A stretch of DNA of 10,867 nucleotides from Actinomycetales bacterium (GCA_012838715.1 DUOR01000135.1:1-10867), one strand, 5' to 3'; shown: positions 1 to 10,343, counted from the stretch's first letter. Made by a program: numbers and translations. Notes: a model not told the origin generated them from the sequence alone.

Positions 1-629
1 TCGTGATGGTCCCGTCCGTCGTGTCGCTGGTGTGGTTCTCCATCTTCGGCGGTTCCGCCATTTCGCTGGAGCAGGCGGGCGAATCGATTTGGGGCGACGG
101 CACCTCGGAGGGCCAGCTGTTCTCCCTGCTGCAGACGTTCCCGGGCGGCGCCGTGTCGTCGGTCATCGCGATGATTCTGCTGGCCACGTTCTTCATCACC
201 TCCGCGGACTCCGCCTCGACCGTGATGGGCACCATGAGCCAGAGCGGCCGCCTCGTCGCGGCCCGCCCGGTCACCGCGATGTGGGGCCTGGGCACCGCCG
301 CCATCGCCGTGGTGCTGCTGCTGTCCGGCGGCGAGGATTCGCTGTCGAACCTGCAGAACGTGACCATCCTGGCGGCCAGCCCCTTCGTGCTGGTCATCAT
401 CGGCCTGATGTTCTCCCTGGTGAAGGGCCTCTCGGAGGATCCGATGTACCTCGATGACCGCGAGCAGCGCCGCTTCGCGCTGCGGCTGGCCCGCGAGCGC
501 CGCATCGCCGCGGCCGCCGAAGGCCGGAAGCTGAAGTCCGGCGCGGGGAAGCGGGGCGTCGGCAAGCGAGGCGCTGCGGTGGACGACTCCGGCGAGTACA
601 TCCCGCGCCGCACCCGGGGCCGCGGATAG
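1..629 (+). CDS. BCCT-family compatible-solute transporter, C-terminal part (5' end outside window)
   Basis: This is the C-terminal third of a betaine/choline/carnitine-type secondary carrier. The reading frame (codons from position 3) is open to the window edge, and its first visible residues align internally with the downstream BCCT gene from about that protein's residue 394 (VVVPSTLILLW), so the real start lies upstream. It retains the TM8 segment [20 protein letters not shown], which in BetP contributes to the Na+ site (the T/S-S/T pair), two or three further hydrophobic segments, and a basic cytoplasmic tail rich in R/K. In Corynebacterium glutamicum BetP a positively charged C-terminal tail takes part in osmosensing, so this carrier may be osmoregulated too; that is inference. 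It is a close paralogue of the next gene (same direction, 98 bp apart). The substrate cannot be fixed because the binding-site half of the protein is missing. Confidence 0.93.
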   Translation, partial: VMVPSVVSLVWFSIFGGSAISLEQAGESIWGDGTSEGQLFSLLQTFPGGAVSSVIAMILLATFFITSADSASTVMGTMSQSGRLVAARPVTAMWGLGTAAIAVVLLLSGGEDSLSNLQNVTILAASPFVLVIIGLMFSLVKGLSEDPMYLDDREQRRFALRLARERRIAAAAEGRKLKSGAGKRGVGKRGAAVDDSGEYIPRRTRGRG

Positions 630-669
630 GAGGGCCCCGCGCCCGCGACGCGAATCACCGTGCGCGTCC

Positions 670-692
670 GCTTGCCGACGAGCTTGCCGACG
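670..692 (+). repeat. Tandem pair of the dispersed 11-mer GCTTGCCGACG
   Basis: Two exact copies of GCTTGCCGACG lie at 670-680 and 682-692 in the spacer between the two BCCT genes. The same 11-mer occurs at 3318 and 4575 on this strand and at 557 and 3792 on the other. With the fifth base free (GCTTNCCGACG) there are five more copies, at 2680, 2940, 3558, 6834 and 9175. The function is unknown; see findings. Confidence 0.8.
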
Positions 693-703
693 CGCCCCGC
701 ACA

Positions 704-717
704 TAACTTCACAGGAA
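704..717 (+). promoter_or_regulatory. Possible -10 box and ribosome binding site of the second BCCT gene
   Basis: TAACTT at 704-709 fits the corynebacterial -10 pattern TAnnnT, and AGGAA at 713-717 lies 10 nt before the ATG at 728. If TAACTT were the -10, transcription would begin on or next to the AGGAA, which conflicts with its use as a ribosome site. One of the two assignments may therefore be wrong, or the gene may be read through from the upstream BCCT gene. No good -35 is visible. Confidence 0.35.
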
Positions 718-727
718 TGACGAGACG

Positions 728-2541
<1,814 letters not shown>

Positions 2542-2545
<4 letters not shown>

Positions 2546-3930
2546 TCCCGTTCCGGGGCCCGGGAAGATCGGACGGGCCGGGTGAGCGGCGCCGCCTTCG
2601 CCAGGATCTCGTCCCACTCGGCAGCGGGATCGGAGTCGATGGTGATGCCGCCGCCGACGCCGGCCTCGACCGTCACCGCGCTTTCCGACGCCGAACCCTC
2701 GGCGTCCGTACCCCGGAACTCGGCGGTCCGGAACTCGGCGCCCGCACCCCGGAACTCCGCGGTCCGGATCGCCACGTTCAGTTCCAGGCGGTCACCGCGG
2801 CTCGCGCCGATGGCCCCGCAGTGCACGCCGCGGCCGACGGGCTCCCATTCGTCGATGAGCTGCGCCGCCCGGATTTTCGGGGTGCCGGTCACCGAGGCGG
2901 GCGGGAAGCAGGCGGTGATGAGGTTGCCGTGGGGGAGGCCGTCGGGAAGCTCGGCGGTCACCTCCGACACCAGGTGCCACACGCCGGGGGCGGGCCGCAC
3001 CGCCAGCAGATCGGTCGCGCGGACGCCGCCGGTGACGGCGACCTGGCCGAGGTCGTGGCGGACGAGGTCGACGATCATGATGTTCTCCGCGACATCCTTC
3101 GCCGACGCCGCCAACTCCGCCGGGTCGGACGTGAGCGGGATAGTGCCCTTGATCGGCGACTCCCGCACCGTCGAGCCGTCGCGCACCAGGAACTCCTCGG
3201 GGCTCAGGCTCGCGAGCACGATGCCGCGGGGCGCCGCCGATTCGCCGGTGCCCGCCGCGCCATCATCGTCCGCCGTCTCCGTGACGCCGCAGATGAAGGC
3301 CGCCCGCGCCGGATTGTGCTTGCCGACGCGCAACGCCCACCATGCCGCCGCCACCCCGAGGGGCGACGGGAACCCGGTCACCCCGAGGGGCGACCGGGAG
3401 CCCGCCACCCGGCCATGGAACCGGGTGGACAGGCACGCCTGGTAGATGTCGCCGGCGCGGATGGCGTCGAGGCAATCGAGGACGCCGCGTTCGTGGGCGC
3501 CGCGGTCACCGCCGTCCCACCCGATGGCGGGGTCGTGGGGGAGCGCGGCGCGGGCGGCGTCGGAAAGCACGGACCGGAACCAGTCGGGGTCGATGCCCGA
3601 ACCGTCCGGGATGGACCACGACCCACCGTCGAACACCACGACGTCCCGCGTCGACGCGGCGAACGCGGCGGGCCCCACCTCCGGCGCGGAATAGGGGATC
3701 CAGCCGAAATGCCACGGCCCGGCCTGAGCGGCAACCGGATTACCGGCTCGAAGGGCAGCCGGGTTTTCGGCCGAGGCGCCGGACGGGAACGCGTCGGCAA
3801 GCGGGGTGGGGCGAGCCACCAGATCCGGCGCCACCACCGCGGCATACCCGAACCAATCGCCGACCAACGCCGCCGGACGATGTCCGACGGCGACGAGATG
3901 GGCGACGAGCTGCGCGGGCGTGGGGTTCAC
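2542..3930 (-). CDS. pabB: Aminodeoxychorismate synthase component I (chorismate-utilising enzyme), PabB
   Basis: A 462-residue cytoplasmic enzyme predicted to convert chorismate plus ammonia (from a glutaminase partner) to 4-amino-4-deoxychorismate in folate synthesis. The chorismate-binding fold occupies roughly residues 143-447. PIKGT at 259-263 carries the lysine that marks ADC synthases; anthranilate synthases have PIAGT there. DLVRHDLG (288-295), [10 protein letters not shown] (346-355) and [14 protein letters not shown] (426-439) are the other family signatures. GTG at 3930 is chosen because a TACCAT -10 box lies 7 nt before it and no better start exists; the frame stays open much further upstream but runs antisense through metG. 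Two tandem duplications enlarge the protein (residues 176-193 and 389-412), the second within the normally compact step between NVAIRT and GGGI. No pabA or pabC is in view. A fused or menaquinone/siderophore-type isochorismate synthase is unlikely given PIKGT. Confidence 0.92.
2710..2768 (-). repeat. 36-nt in-frame tandem duplication inside the PabB catalytic core
   Basis: Two 23-base blocks at 2710-2732 and 2746-2768 differ at one base and lie 36 nt apart. On the coding strand they give [12 protein letters not shown] followed by [12 protein letters not shown] (residues 389-412), a 12-residue duplication. Confidence 0.88.
3352..3405 (-). repeat. 27-nt in-frame tandem duplication in pabB
   Basis: Units at 3352-3378 and 3379-3405 share 16 identical leading bases. 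They encode AGSRSPLGV then TGFPSPLGV (residues 176-193), between the YQACLSTRF strand and AAAWWALRV, a region that loops out in PabB proteins. Confidence 0.8.
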
Positions 3931-3937
3931 CCCGCCG

Positions 3938-3943
3938 ATGGTA
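3938..3943 (-). promoter_or_regulatory. -10 box of pabB, predicted leaderless
   Basis: Read on the - strand, TACCAT fits TAnnnT and is followed by exactly 7 nt and the GTG start at 3930-3928. The transcript would begin at or next to the start codon, with no room for a ribosome site. No clear -35 is seen. Confidence 0.6.
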
Positions 3944-3980
3944 GCCGCGCACACTGCGCGAACCGGTCCGGCCCATGGTT

Positions 3981-3986
3981 TAACCT
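3981..3986 (+). promoter_or_regulatory. -10 box of metG, predicted leaderless
   Basis: TAACCT fits TAnnnT and lies 7 nt before the ATG at 3994. No Shine-Dalgarno sequence precedes that ATG, which agrees with a leaderless mRNA. It diverges from the pabB -10, with 37 bp between the two boxes. Confidence 0.6.
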
Positions 3987-3993
3987 GGACAGC

Positions 3994-5847
3994 ATGTCTC
4001 GCATCCTCACCGCCGTCGCCTGGCCGTACGCCAACGGACCCCGCCACATCGGTCACGTCGCCGGATTCGGCGTCCCCTCCGACGTCTTCGCCCGCTACCA
4101 GCGCATGGCCGGCAACGAGGTCCTGATGGTCTCCGGCACCGACGAGCACGGCACCCCGCTGCTCGTCCAGGCGGAAAAGGAGGGCGTCACCGTCCAGGAG
4201 CTCGCCGACCGGTACAACCGGCAGATCGTCGAGGACCTCGCCGGCCTGGGCCTGACCTACGACCTGTTCACCCGCACCACCACCCGCAACCACTACGCGG
4301 TGGTGCAGGAACTGTTCCGCGGGCTGCACGACAACGGCTACATGGTCAAGCAGACCATGATGGGCGCCATTTCCCCGTCCACCGGCCGCACCCTGCCCGA
4401 CCGCTACATCGAGGGCACCTGCCCCATCTGCGGCGCGTCCGGCGCCCGCGGCGACCAGTGCGACAACTGCGGCAACCAGCTGGACCCGGCGGACCTCATC
4501 GACCCGGTGTCGAAGATCAACGGCGAGACCCCCGACTTCGTCGAAACCGAGCATTTCCTCCTCGACCTCCCCGCGCTTGCCGACGCCTTGTCGGAGTGGC
4601 TGAAGGGCCGCGAGGATTGGCGCCCGAACGTGCTGAAGTTCTCCCTCAACCTGCTGGAGGACATCCGCCCGCGCGCCATGAGCCGCGACATCGACTGGGG
4701 CGTCCCCATCCCGCTGGACGGCTGGTCCGACGCGAAGGCGAAGAAGCTGTACGTGTGGTTCGACGCCGTCGTCGGCTACCTGTCCGCCTCCATCGAATGG
4801 GCGCACCGCGTGGGCCGGCCGGAGGCGTGGCGCGACTTCTGGAACGTCGGCGGCGGCGAGGACGGCAAGGGCGCCGAGTCCTTCTACTTCATGGGCAAGG
4901 ACAACATCACCTTCCACTCGCAGATTTGGCCCGCCGAACTGCTCGGCTACGCCGGCAAGGGCTCCCGCGGCGGCGAGGCCGGCGAGTTCGGCGAACTGGC
5001 GCTGCCGACGGAGGTCGTGTCCTCCGAGTACCTGACCATGTCGGGCTCCAAGTTCTCCTCGTCCAAGGGCGTGGTCATCTACGTCAAGGACTTCCTCAAG
5101 GAGTTCGGCCCGGACCCGCTGCGCTACTTCATCGCCGTCGCCGGCCCGGAGAACCAGGACACCGACTTCACGTGGGACGAGTTCGTCCGCCGCGTGAACA
5201 ACGAGCTGGCCAACGGCTGGGGCAACCTGGTCAACCGCACCGTGTCCATGGCGCACAAGAACTTCGGCGAGGTGCCGCAGCCCGGCGAGCTGGCGGACGC
5301 CGACCGCGAGCTGCTGGACCTGGCCTCGAAGACCTTCGACGAGGCGGGCGCCGCCCTGGGCGCCTCCCGCTTCCGCGCCGGCATCACCGCCGCGATGCAC
5401 GTCGTGGGCGAGGCGAACGCGTACATCGCCGCGCAGGAGCCGTGGAAGCTGGCGAAGGACGAGTCGCAGCGCGAACGCCTGGCCACCGTCTTGTGGACGG
5501 CCCTGCAGGTGGTGTCCGACTGCAACACCCTGCTCACCCCGTACCTGCCGGCGTCCGCGCAGAAGGTCCACGAGACCCTCGGCCGCGACGGCGTGTGGGC
5601 CGCGATGCCCGAGGTCCGCGAAGTCCAGGACGACATGCCCGTCGATCCCGTCGGCATCGACCTGCCCGAAGCCGACCGCACCTACCCGGTCATCATGGGC
5701 GACTACACCGGCCAGCAGGCCACGTGGGGCCGCGTCGACATGGTCCCCGGCACGCCGCTGTCGAAGCCGAAGCCGCTGTTCACCAAGCTCGACCCCGAGC
5801 TCGCCGAGACCGGCCCCGAATGGGCCCCGGTGCAGAAGGACGCGTAG
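3994..5847 (+). CDS. metG: Methionyl-tRNA synthetase
   Basis: A 617-residue class I aminoacyl-tRNA synthetase that charges tRNA-Met and initiator tRNA in the cytoplasm. The Rossmann catalytic domain has HIGH at 18-21 and the methionine-pocket segment [10 protein letters not shown] (47-56). A zinc knuckle with cysteines 143, 146, 156 and 159 follows. The KMSKS loop is in the variant form KFSSS (353-357), within [15 protein letters not shown]. The anticodon-binding helical domain contains the typical [13 protein letters not shown] (about residues 396-408). A C-terminal Trbp111-type tRNA-binding domain is absent, as usual for actinobacterial enzymes of this length. The ATG at 3994 matches the family N-terminus ([21 protein letters not shown]). 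The gene is divergent from pabB and convergent with the DUF1707 gene. Confidence 0.97.
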   Translation: MSRILTAVAWPYANGPRHIGHVAGFGVPSDVFARYQRMAGNEVLMVSGTDEHGTPLLVQAEKEGVTVQELADRYNRQIVEDLAGLGLTYDLFTRTTTRNHYAVVQELFRGLHDNGYMVKQTMMGAISPSTGRTLPDRYIEGTCPICGASGARGDQCDNCGNQLDPADLIDPVSKINGETPDFVETEHFLLDLPALADALSEWLKGREDWRPNVLKFSLNLLEDIRPRAMSRDIDWGVPIPLDGWSDAKAKKLYVWFDAVVGYLSASIEWAHRVGRPEAWRDFWNVGGGEDGKGAESFYFMGKDNITFHSQIWPAELLGYAGKGSRGGEAGEFGELALPTEVVSSEYLTMSGSKFSSSKGVVIYVKDFLKEFGPDPLRYFIAVAGPENQDTDFTWDEFVRRVNNELANGWGNLVNRTVSMAHKNFGEVPQPGELADADRELLDLASKTFDEAGAALGASRFRAGITAAMHVVGEANAYIAAQEPWKLAKDESQRERLATVLWTALQVVSDCNTLLTPYLPASAQKVHETLGRDGVWAAMPEVREVQDDMPVDPVGIDLPEADRTYPVIMGDYTGQQATWGRVDMVPGTPLSKPKPLFTKLDPELAETGPEWAPVQKDA

Positions 5848-5871
5848 GGCGCGTGAGGCCGGCGGGCGCGT

Positions 5872-5889
5872 AGGCGCCCCACGGCGCCT
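5872..5889 (+). terminator. GC-rich stem-loop after metG
   Basis: AGGCGCC (5872-5878), a 4-base loop and GGCGCCT (5883-5889) form a perfect 7-bp stem 24 nt after the metG stop. There is no T-run, so it would be a weak or Rho-assisted terminator, or an mRNA 3'-end stabiliser. Confidence 0.45.
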
Positions 5890-5928
5890 GCCCCGGCCGA
5901 CGGTTGTTGGCCCCGCTCCGCCGACCGG

Positions 5929-6022
5929 CTGATCCCGAGTTTTAGCGCCGCCGGCGGACTGATCCCGAGTTATTGATCCCGAGTTTTAGGCGTTTTAGGG
6001 CCTTCCAAAACTCGGGATCAGC
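5929..6022. repeat. Array of a 14-16 bp repeat, three direct copies and one inverted, between convergent metG and the DUF1707 gene
   Basis: Direct copies of (C)TGATCCCGAGTT occur at 5929-5945 (CTGATCCCGAGTTTTAG), 5959-5972 (ending TTA) and 5974-5990 (TGATCCCGAGTTTTAGG). The inverted copy AAAACTCGGGATCAGC is at 6007-6022. Copy 1 matches it over 16 bp and copy 3 over 14 bp. The inverted copy contains the stop codon of the DUF1707 gene (6020-6018). Any pair can fold into a hairpin for transcripts in either direction, but the T-run of each half faces the loop, not the outside as in a standard intrinsic terminator. It probably has a bidirectional termination role or is a remnant of terminator-like elements. 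Confidence 0.8.
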
Positions 6023-6791
6023 TCTGCCGGCCGTAGGGGTTGTCCGAGTCGCGGTCCTTGTCGGCCGCGGCCCCTGAATCGCCCGGCTTCGAGCCGCCGC
6101 GACCGTTGCCGAGTCCGCCGCGGAGCTTTTCGTCGAGCCATTTCGGGTCGAGTTTGCTGTTCATGAAGCCGAGGGCGCGGTTGGCCAGTTCCTCGGTCTG
6201 CTCGCGGCGTTCCATGCGCAGCTTCGCCAGCTTGTCCTGCTCGGCCATGCGCAGTTCGACGGCGACCATCTTCTCGGCGTTCTTCAGTTCGCGCAGGCGC
6301 TGCTTGTCCACGGCGGCCGGGCTGGGCATGTGCCACTGGCGGGGGCCGACCTTCATCACGTACAGCATGATCCACACCGTCGGGATGAACAGCAGCAGGA
6401 CCAGCGGAATCGGCGTCGCGTACATCAGCGACAGCACGCCCGCCGCGCCAATCGAACCGATGGACGTCAGCCCCAGCAGGCCGAGCTTCGTGCGGTGGCC
6501 CTGCTGGTAGGCGGCGTCGATTTCGTGGGCGTTGTACAGCTTGTCCGGCACCCCGGGCGTGCCCGCGGAGGTCGCGCCGCCGCGGGTGGCCTGCGGCAGG
6601 TCTCGGAACAGGGGAACGAGGTCGGAGCCGGTCTGGGCGGCGGCGCAGTCCTGCACGCGCTCGTCGTATTCCTCGACGGTCAGACGCCCTTCGGCGAACG
6701 CCCGCCCGAGGGATGCCATCGCGGCTTCCCGTTCGGCGTCGCTGATGCGGACCCTGCGGGCCCGGTCGTCGTCTCCCATGCTCCGGTTCAC
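6018..6791 (-). CDS. DUF1707 domain membrane protein with C-terminal coiled-coil region
   Basis: A 257-residue protein of unknown function. Residues about 12-65 form a DUF1707 domain: the pattern RRVRISDAEREAAMASLGRAF, then EGRLTVEEYDERV and a final LFRDLP, is characteristic of this short actinobacterial domain often placed before membrane segments. Two hydrophobic helices follow (about 104-123 and 126-147), then a charged, probably coiled-coil stretch (163-207) and a Gly/Asp-rich tail. The GTG at 6791 is preferred because TAGGAT (a -10 pattern) lies 7 nt before it; an ATG four codons later (6779) is the alternative. The gene is divergent from tatD and convergent with metG, separating two genes that are neighbours in M. 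tuberculosis. A regulatory or envelope-associated role is possible but not shown. Confidence 0.85.
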   Translation of the reverse strand: MNRSMGDDDRARRVRISDAEREAAMASLGRAFAEGRLTVEEYDERVQDCAAAQTGSDLVPLFRDLPQATRGGATSAGTPGVPDKLYNAHEIDAAYQQGHRTKLGLLGLTSIGSIGAAGVLSLMYATPIPLVLLLFIPTVWIMLYVMKVGPRQWHMPSPAAVDKQRLRELKNAEKMVAVELRMAEQDKLAKLRMERREQTEELANRALGFMNSKLDPKWLDEKLRGGLGNGRGGSKPGDSGAAADKDRDSDNPYGRQS

Positions 6792-6798
6792 GGGCTTA

Positions 6799-6804
6799 AT
6801 CCTA
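6799..6804 (-). promoter_or_regulatory. -10 box of the DUF1707 gene, predicted leaderless
   Basis: On the - strand TAGGAT fits TAnnnT and is followed by 7 nt and the GTG at 6791-6789. This favours that GTG as the start. If the downstream ATG (6779) is used instead, the leader would be about 12 nt. Confidence 0.55.
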
Positions 6805-6860
6805 AGGCAGCGGCGGGACGCCGCGCCCCGACCCGTCGGAAAGCAGTCGGCGGAGCCGCC

Positions 6861-6866
6861 TACACT
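6861..6866 (+). promoter_or_regulatory. -10 box of tatD, predicted leaderless
   Basis: TACACT fits TAnnnT and lies 8 nt before the ATG at 6875; there is no ribosome site in those 8 nt. A copy of the dispersed motif (rc GCTTTCCGACG, 6834-6844) covers the place where a -35 would be. Confidence 0.55.
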
Positions 6867-6874
6867 TGCGGGTC

Positions 6875-7717
6875 ATGGCCAAGAAGAAGCGTCCCGTCGC
6901 CGAGCCCGCACCGTACGTCACCCCGCTGTTCGACGCGCACACGCACCTCGCGTCGTGCGGGGCGCGGGACGCCGAATCGATTGCGGCGCTGATGGATCGG
7001 GCGATGGCCGCGGGTGTCGCCGGCGTGTGCACCATCGGCGACGGCCTCGAGGAGACCCGCCTCGCCGTGGAGGCCGCGCACCTGCATCCGCGGGTGTGGG
7101 CGGCGGTCGCCATCCACCCGACCCGCGCCACCCAGCTTGACGACGCCGCCCGTTCCGCGCTGACCACCCTCGCCGGCGACGAGCGCGTCGTGGCGATTGG
7201 CGAGACCGGGCTGGACGAGTACTGGATCGGGAAGATGGACGACTGCGCGCCGCTGGACGTGCAGATCGAGGCGCTGCACTGGCACATGGGCCTGGCGAAG
7301 GACGTGGGCAAGCCACTGATGATCCACAACCGGGAGGCCGACGACAACCTCATGCGCGAGCTCGAGGCCTTCGACGGGACGGTGATCCTGCACTGCTTCT
7401 CCTCGCCGATCGCGGTGGCGCGGGAGGCGCTGGAGCGCGGGTACGTCCTTTCGTTCACCGGCAACGTCACCTTCAAGCGCAACGCCGACCTGCGGCTCGC
7501 AGTGGAGGAGGCGCCCGCGGAACAGCTCCTCGTGGAGACCGACGCCCCGTACATGACCGCCGAGCCGTTCCGCGGCGCCCGCAACGAGTCGACGTTCATC
7601 GGCTGGCAGGCGCGCTGCATGGCGGAGGCGCGCGGCATGTCGGCCGAGGACATGGCCGTGCAGCTGACCGCGAACGCCGAACGGGTCTACGGCATCAGCG
7701 TTCCCGCGCTGGGGTAG
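6875..7717 (+). CDS. tatD: TatD-family metal-dependent deoxyribonuclease
   Basis: A 280-residue cytoplasmic hydrolase of the TatD group within the metallo-dependent hydrolase TIM-barrel superfamily; family members are 3'-5' exonucleases linked to DNA repair and DNA fragment turnover. The metal ligands are all visible: the HxH pair H22 and H24 in FDAHTHL, E110 in IGETGLDEY, H151 in LMIHNREADD, H173 in ILHCFS and D223 in VETDAPYM. The ATG at 6875 gives MAKKKRP; a TTG three codons earlier overlaps the -10 box and is rejected. The length is ordinary with a slightly long N-terminus. It precedes rpf in the same direction, as in M. tuberculosis, but rpf has its own promoter. The activity of the actinobacterial member is inferred from the family. 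Confidence 0.94.
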   Translation: MAKKKRPVAEPAPYVTPLFDAHTHLASCGARDAESIAALMDRAMAAGVAGVCTIGDGLEETRLAVEAAHLHPRVWAAVAIHPTRATQLDDAARSALTTLAGDERVVAIGETGLDEYWIGKMDDCAPLDVQIEALHWHMGLAKDVGKPLMIHNREADDNLMRELEAFDGTVILHCFSSPIAVAREALERGYVLSFTGNVTFKRNADLRLAVEEAPAEQLLVETDAPYMTAEPFRGARNESTFIGWQARCMAEARGMSAEDMAVQLTANAERVYGISVPALG

Positions 7718-7831
7718 GGGAGGGCGTTCCGCGTCGGGGTGGGGGAGCCGGCGAGGCCCCGGCACGGCCCCGGCGCGGCCCTAGGGAAGCCCGCCCGACC
7801 ACGCGAGTCACACATTCACCAGGCGTTTCAC

Positions 7832-7899
7832 CATTCGGGGGTGTGTAACGTCCGGTTTCGGGCGGATAACGGTGTTGGGCCCCCGAATGTTGCCCGAAT
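7832..7899 (+). promoter_or_regulatory. Interleaved inverted repeats and 11-bp-period direct repeat upstream of the rpf promoter
   Basis: CATTCGGGGG (7832-7841) is the exact inverse of CCCCCGAATG (7880-7889). TTCGGGC (7857-7863) is the exact inverse of GCCCGAA (7892-7898). The two pairs interleave. The right arms also read as a 19-bp direct repeat, CCCCGAAT-gtt-GCCCGAAT, with an 11-bp period, the geometry expected for an OmpR-type response regulator dimer. MtrA, of that family, is known to control rpf genes in Corynebacterium and Mycobacterium; assignment to MtrA here is inference from geometry only. Confidence 0.5.
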
Positions 7900-7941
7900 C
7901 ACGCCTCTAGCTGGGGATTTTCTGGACATTGGCGCAATCGT

Positions 7942-7947
7942 TACAGT
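7942..7947 (+). promoter_or_regulatory. -10 box of the rpf-ksgA unit
   Basis: TACAGT fits TAnnnT; transcription would start near 7954, giving a leader of about 58 nt. It ends in GAGAGGAAA (7995-8003), 8 nt before the GTG of rpf, the strongest ribosome site in the window. No convincing -35 is seen, consistent with activator dependence. Confidence 0.5.
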
Positions 7948-7954
7948 ACCGTGA

Positions 7955-9166
<1,212 letters not shown>

Positions 9167-10318
9167 GTGACCGCGCTTTCCGACGACGCCCGCCGCGGCA
9201 ACCCGGCGGGCGCGGGCGATCCTGCCGGTGCGGCCGGGCCTGCCGGTGCGGCAGAGTCTGCCGGTGCGGTGGGGCCTGCCGGTGCCGACGATCCGGGCGT
9301 GACCCTGCTCGGTCCCGTCGAGATCCGCCAGTTGGCTGCGGAGCTGGATCTGCAGCCGACGAAGAAGCTGGGCCAGAACTTCGTCCACGACCCGAACACG
9401 GTGCGGCGCATCGTCGCGGCCGCCGACCTGTCGCCGGAGGATTACCCCGTCGAGGTCGGTCCCGGCCTGGGGTCGCTGACGCTCGGCCTCCTCGAGCATT
9501 GCGGCCGCGCGGCCGCCGTGGAGATTGATCCGCGGCTGGCGGAGCGCCTGCCGAAGACCGTCGCCGAGTTCGCACCCGGCCGCGACCTGAACCTCGTGCA
9601 GAAGGACGCGCTGACCGTCACCCGGGCCGACCTCCTGGGTGAGGGCGCAGGCATGGGTGCGGCCGCGGCTGCGGGCACGGACGCGGACGCGGAAACCGCG
9701 CCGGGTTCGGGTTCCGGGGACGCGGTGGCCGCCCGGCCCGAGCCGACGGCCCTGGTGGCGAACCTGCCGTACAACGTGTCGGTGCCGGTGCTGCTGCACA
9801 TGCTCGCCGAGTTCCCCTCCATCCGCCGCGTCCTGGTGATGGTGCAGCTCGAGGTCGCCGAACGCCTGGCCGCGGAGCCGGGCTCGAAGATTTACGGCGT
9901 CCCCAGCGTCAAGGCCGCGTTCCACGGGAACGTGCGCCGGGCCGGGACCATCGGCCCGAACGTGTTCTGGCCGGTGCCCAAGGTGGACTCCGGACTGGTG
10001 CGCATCGACGTCTTCGGCGTGCCGGGCCCCGGCGGGGAAGAGTCCCCGGCCGGTGCGGCCCCGTGGCCCGTCGACGACGATGCCCGCGCGAAGGTCTGGC
10101 CCCTCATCGACGCCGCTTTCGCCCAGCGTCGGAAAACGCTCCGTGCCGCGCTGAGCGGGCATTACGGTTCCGGCGCCGCGGCCGAGGAGGCGCTCGTCGC
10201 CGCGGGCATCGACCCGAAGCTGCGCGGCGAGAAGCTCACCGTCGCGGACTTCGTGCGCCTCGCGGGCATCCAGTCCCGGGGTGCGGTTCCGGGCGGGCAG
10301 GCGTCTCCGGGCCTCTGA
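9167..10318 (+). CDS. ksgA: 16S rRNA dimethyladenosine transferase KsgA/RsmA
   Basis: A 383-residue SAM-dependent enzyme that dimethylates two adjacent adenosines in helix 45 of 16S rRNA (A1518/A1519 in E. coli numbering). Signatures: [11 protein letters not shown] (67-77), the SAM-binding [10 protein letters not shown] (96-105), E119 in VEIDPR, D147 in QKDALTV, and the catalytic NLPYN (199-203); the helical C-terminal domain is present. It is about 100 residues longer than a typical KsgA because of three low-complexity parts: an N-terminal PAGA-repeat tail (1-44), an Ala/Gly/Asp insertion (about 158-190) just before the catalytic strand, and a Gly-rich C-terminal tail. The GTG at 9167 touches the rpf stop (TAAGTG), suggesting translational coupling. 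GTG at 9299 ([13 protein letters not shown]) would give the more usual family N-terminus and is a serious alternative. No ribosome site is clear for either. Confidence 0.93.
   Translation: MTALSDDARRGNPAGAGDPAGAAGPAGAAESAGAVGPAGADDPGVTLLGPVEIRQLAAELDLQPTKKLGQNFVHDPNTVRRIVAAADLSPEDYPVEVGPGLGSLTLGLLEHCGRAAAVEIDPRLAERLPKTVAEFAPGRDLNLVQKDALTVTRADLLGEGAGMGAAAAAGTDADAETAPGSGSGDAVAARPEPTALVANLPYNVSVPVLLHMLAEFPSIRRVLVMVQLEVAERLAAEPGSKIYGVPSVKAAFHGNVRRAGTIGPNVFWPVPKVDSGLVRIDVFGVPGPGGEESPAGAAPWPVDDDARAKVWPLIDAAFAQRRKTLRAALSGHYGSGAAAEEALVAAGIDPKLRGEKLTVADFVRLAGIQSRGAVPGGQASPGL
9203..9292 (+). repeat. 18-nt coding tandem repeat at the 5' end of ksgA
   Basis: Four units based on CCTGCCGGTGCGG begin at 9221, 9239, 9257 and 9275, preceded by a diverged unit at 9203. 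They encode PAGA/SAGA-type hexapeptides. If ksgA really begins at 9299, this array would be an untranslated spacer instead; the strict multiple-of-three period favours translation. Confidence 0.85.
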
Positions 10319-10343
10319 TTCCGGGAGGGCAGGCGGCCCCGGG
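10287..10343 (+). repeat. 32-nt-period duplication spanning the ksgA stop codon
   Basis: The 25-nt blocks at 10287-10311 and 10319-10343 match at 22 positions (both start TTCCGGG and end CCGGG). The stop TGA at 10316-10318 lies between them. The period is not a multiple of three, so the second copy is outside the reading frame. Confidence 0.75.

Noticed and set aside
3806..4126. Open frame across the pabB-metG promoter region
   Set aside because: It overlaps both true gene starts in another frame and has no motif or ribosome site.
6866..6874. TTG start three codons upstream of the tatD ATG
   Set aside because: The TTG begins on the last base of the -10 box TACACT and would lie upstream of the predicted transcription start.
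7739..7954. 71-codon open frame in the tatD-rpf spacer
   Set aside because: It has no ribosome site, runs through the repeat cluster and the rpf -10 box, and gives a low-complexity peptide.
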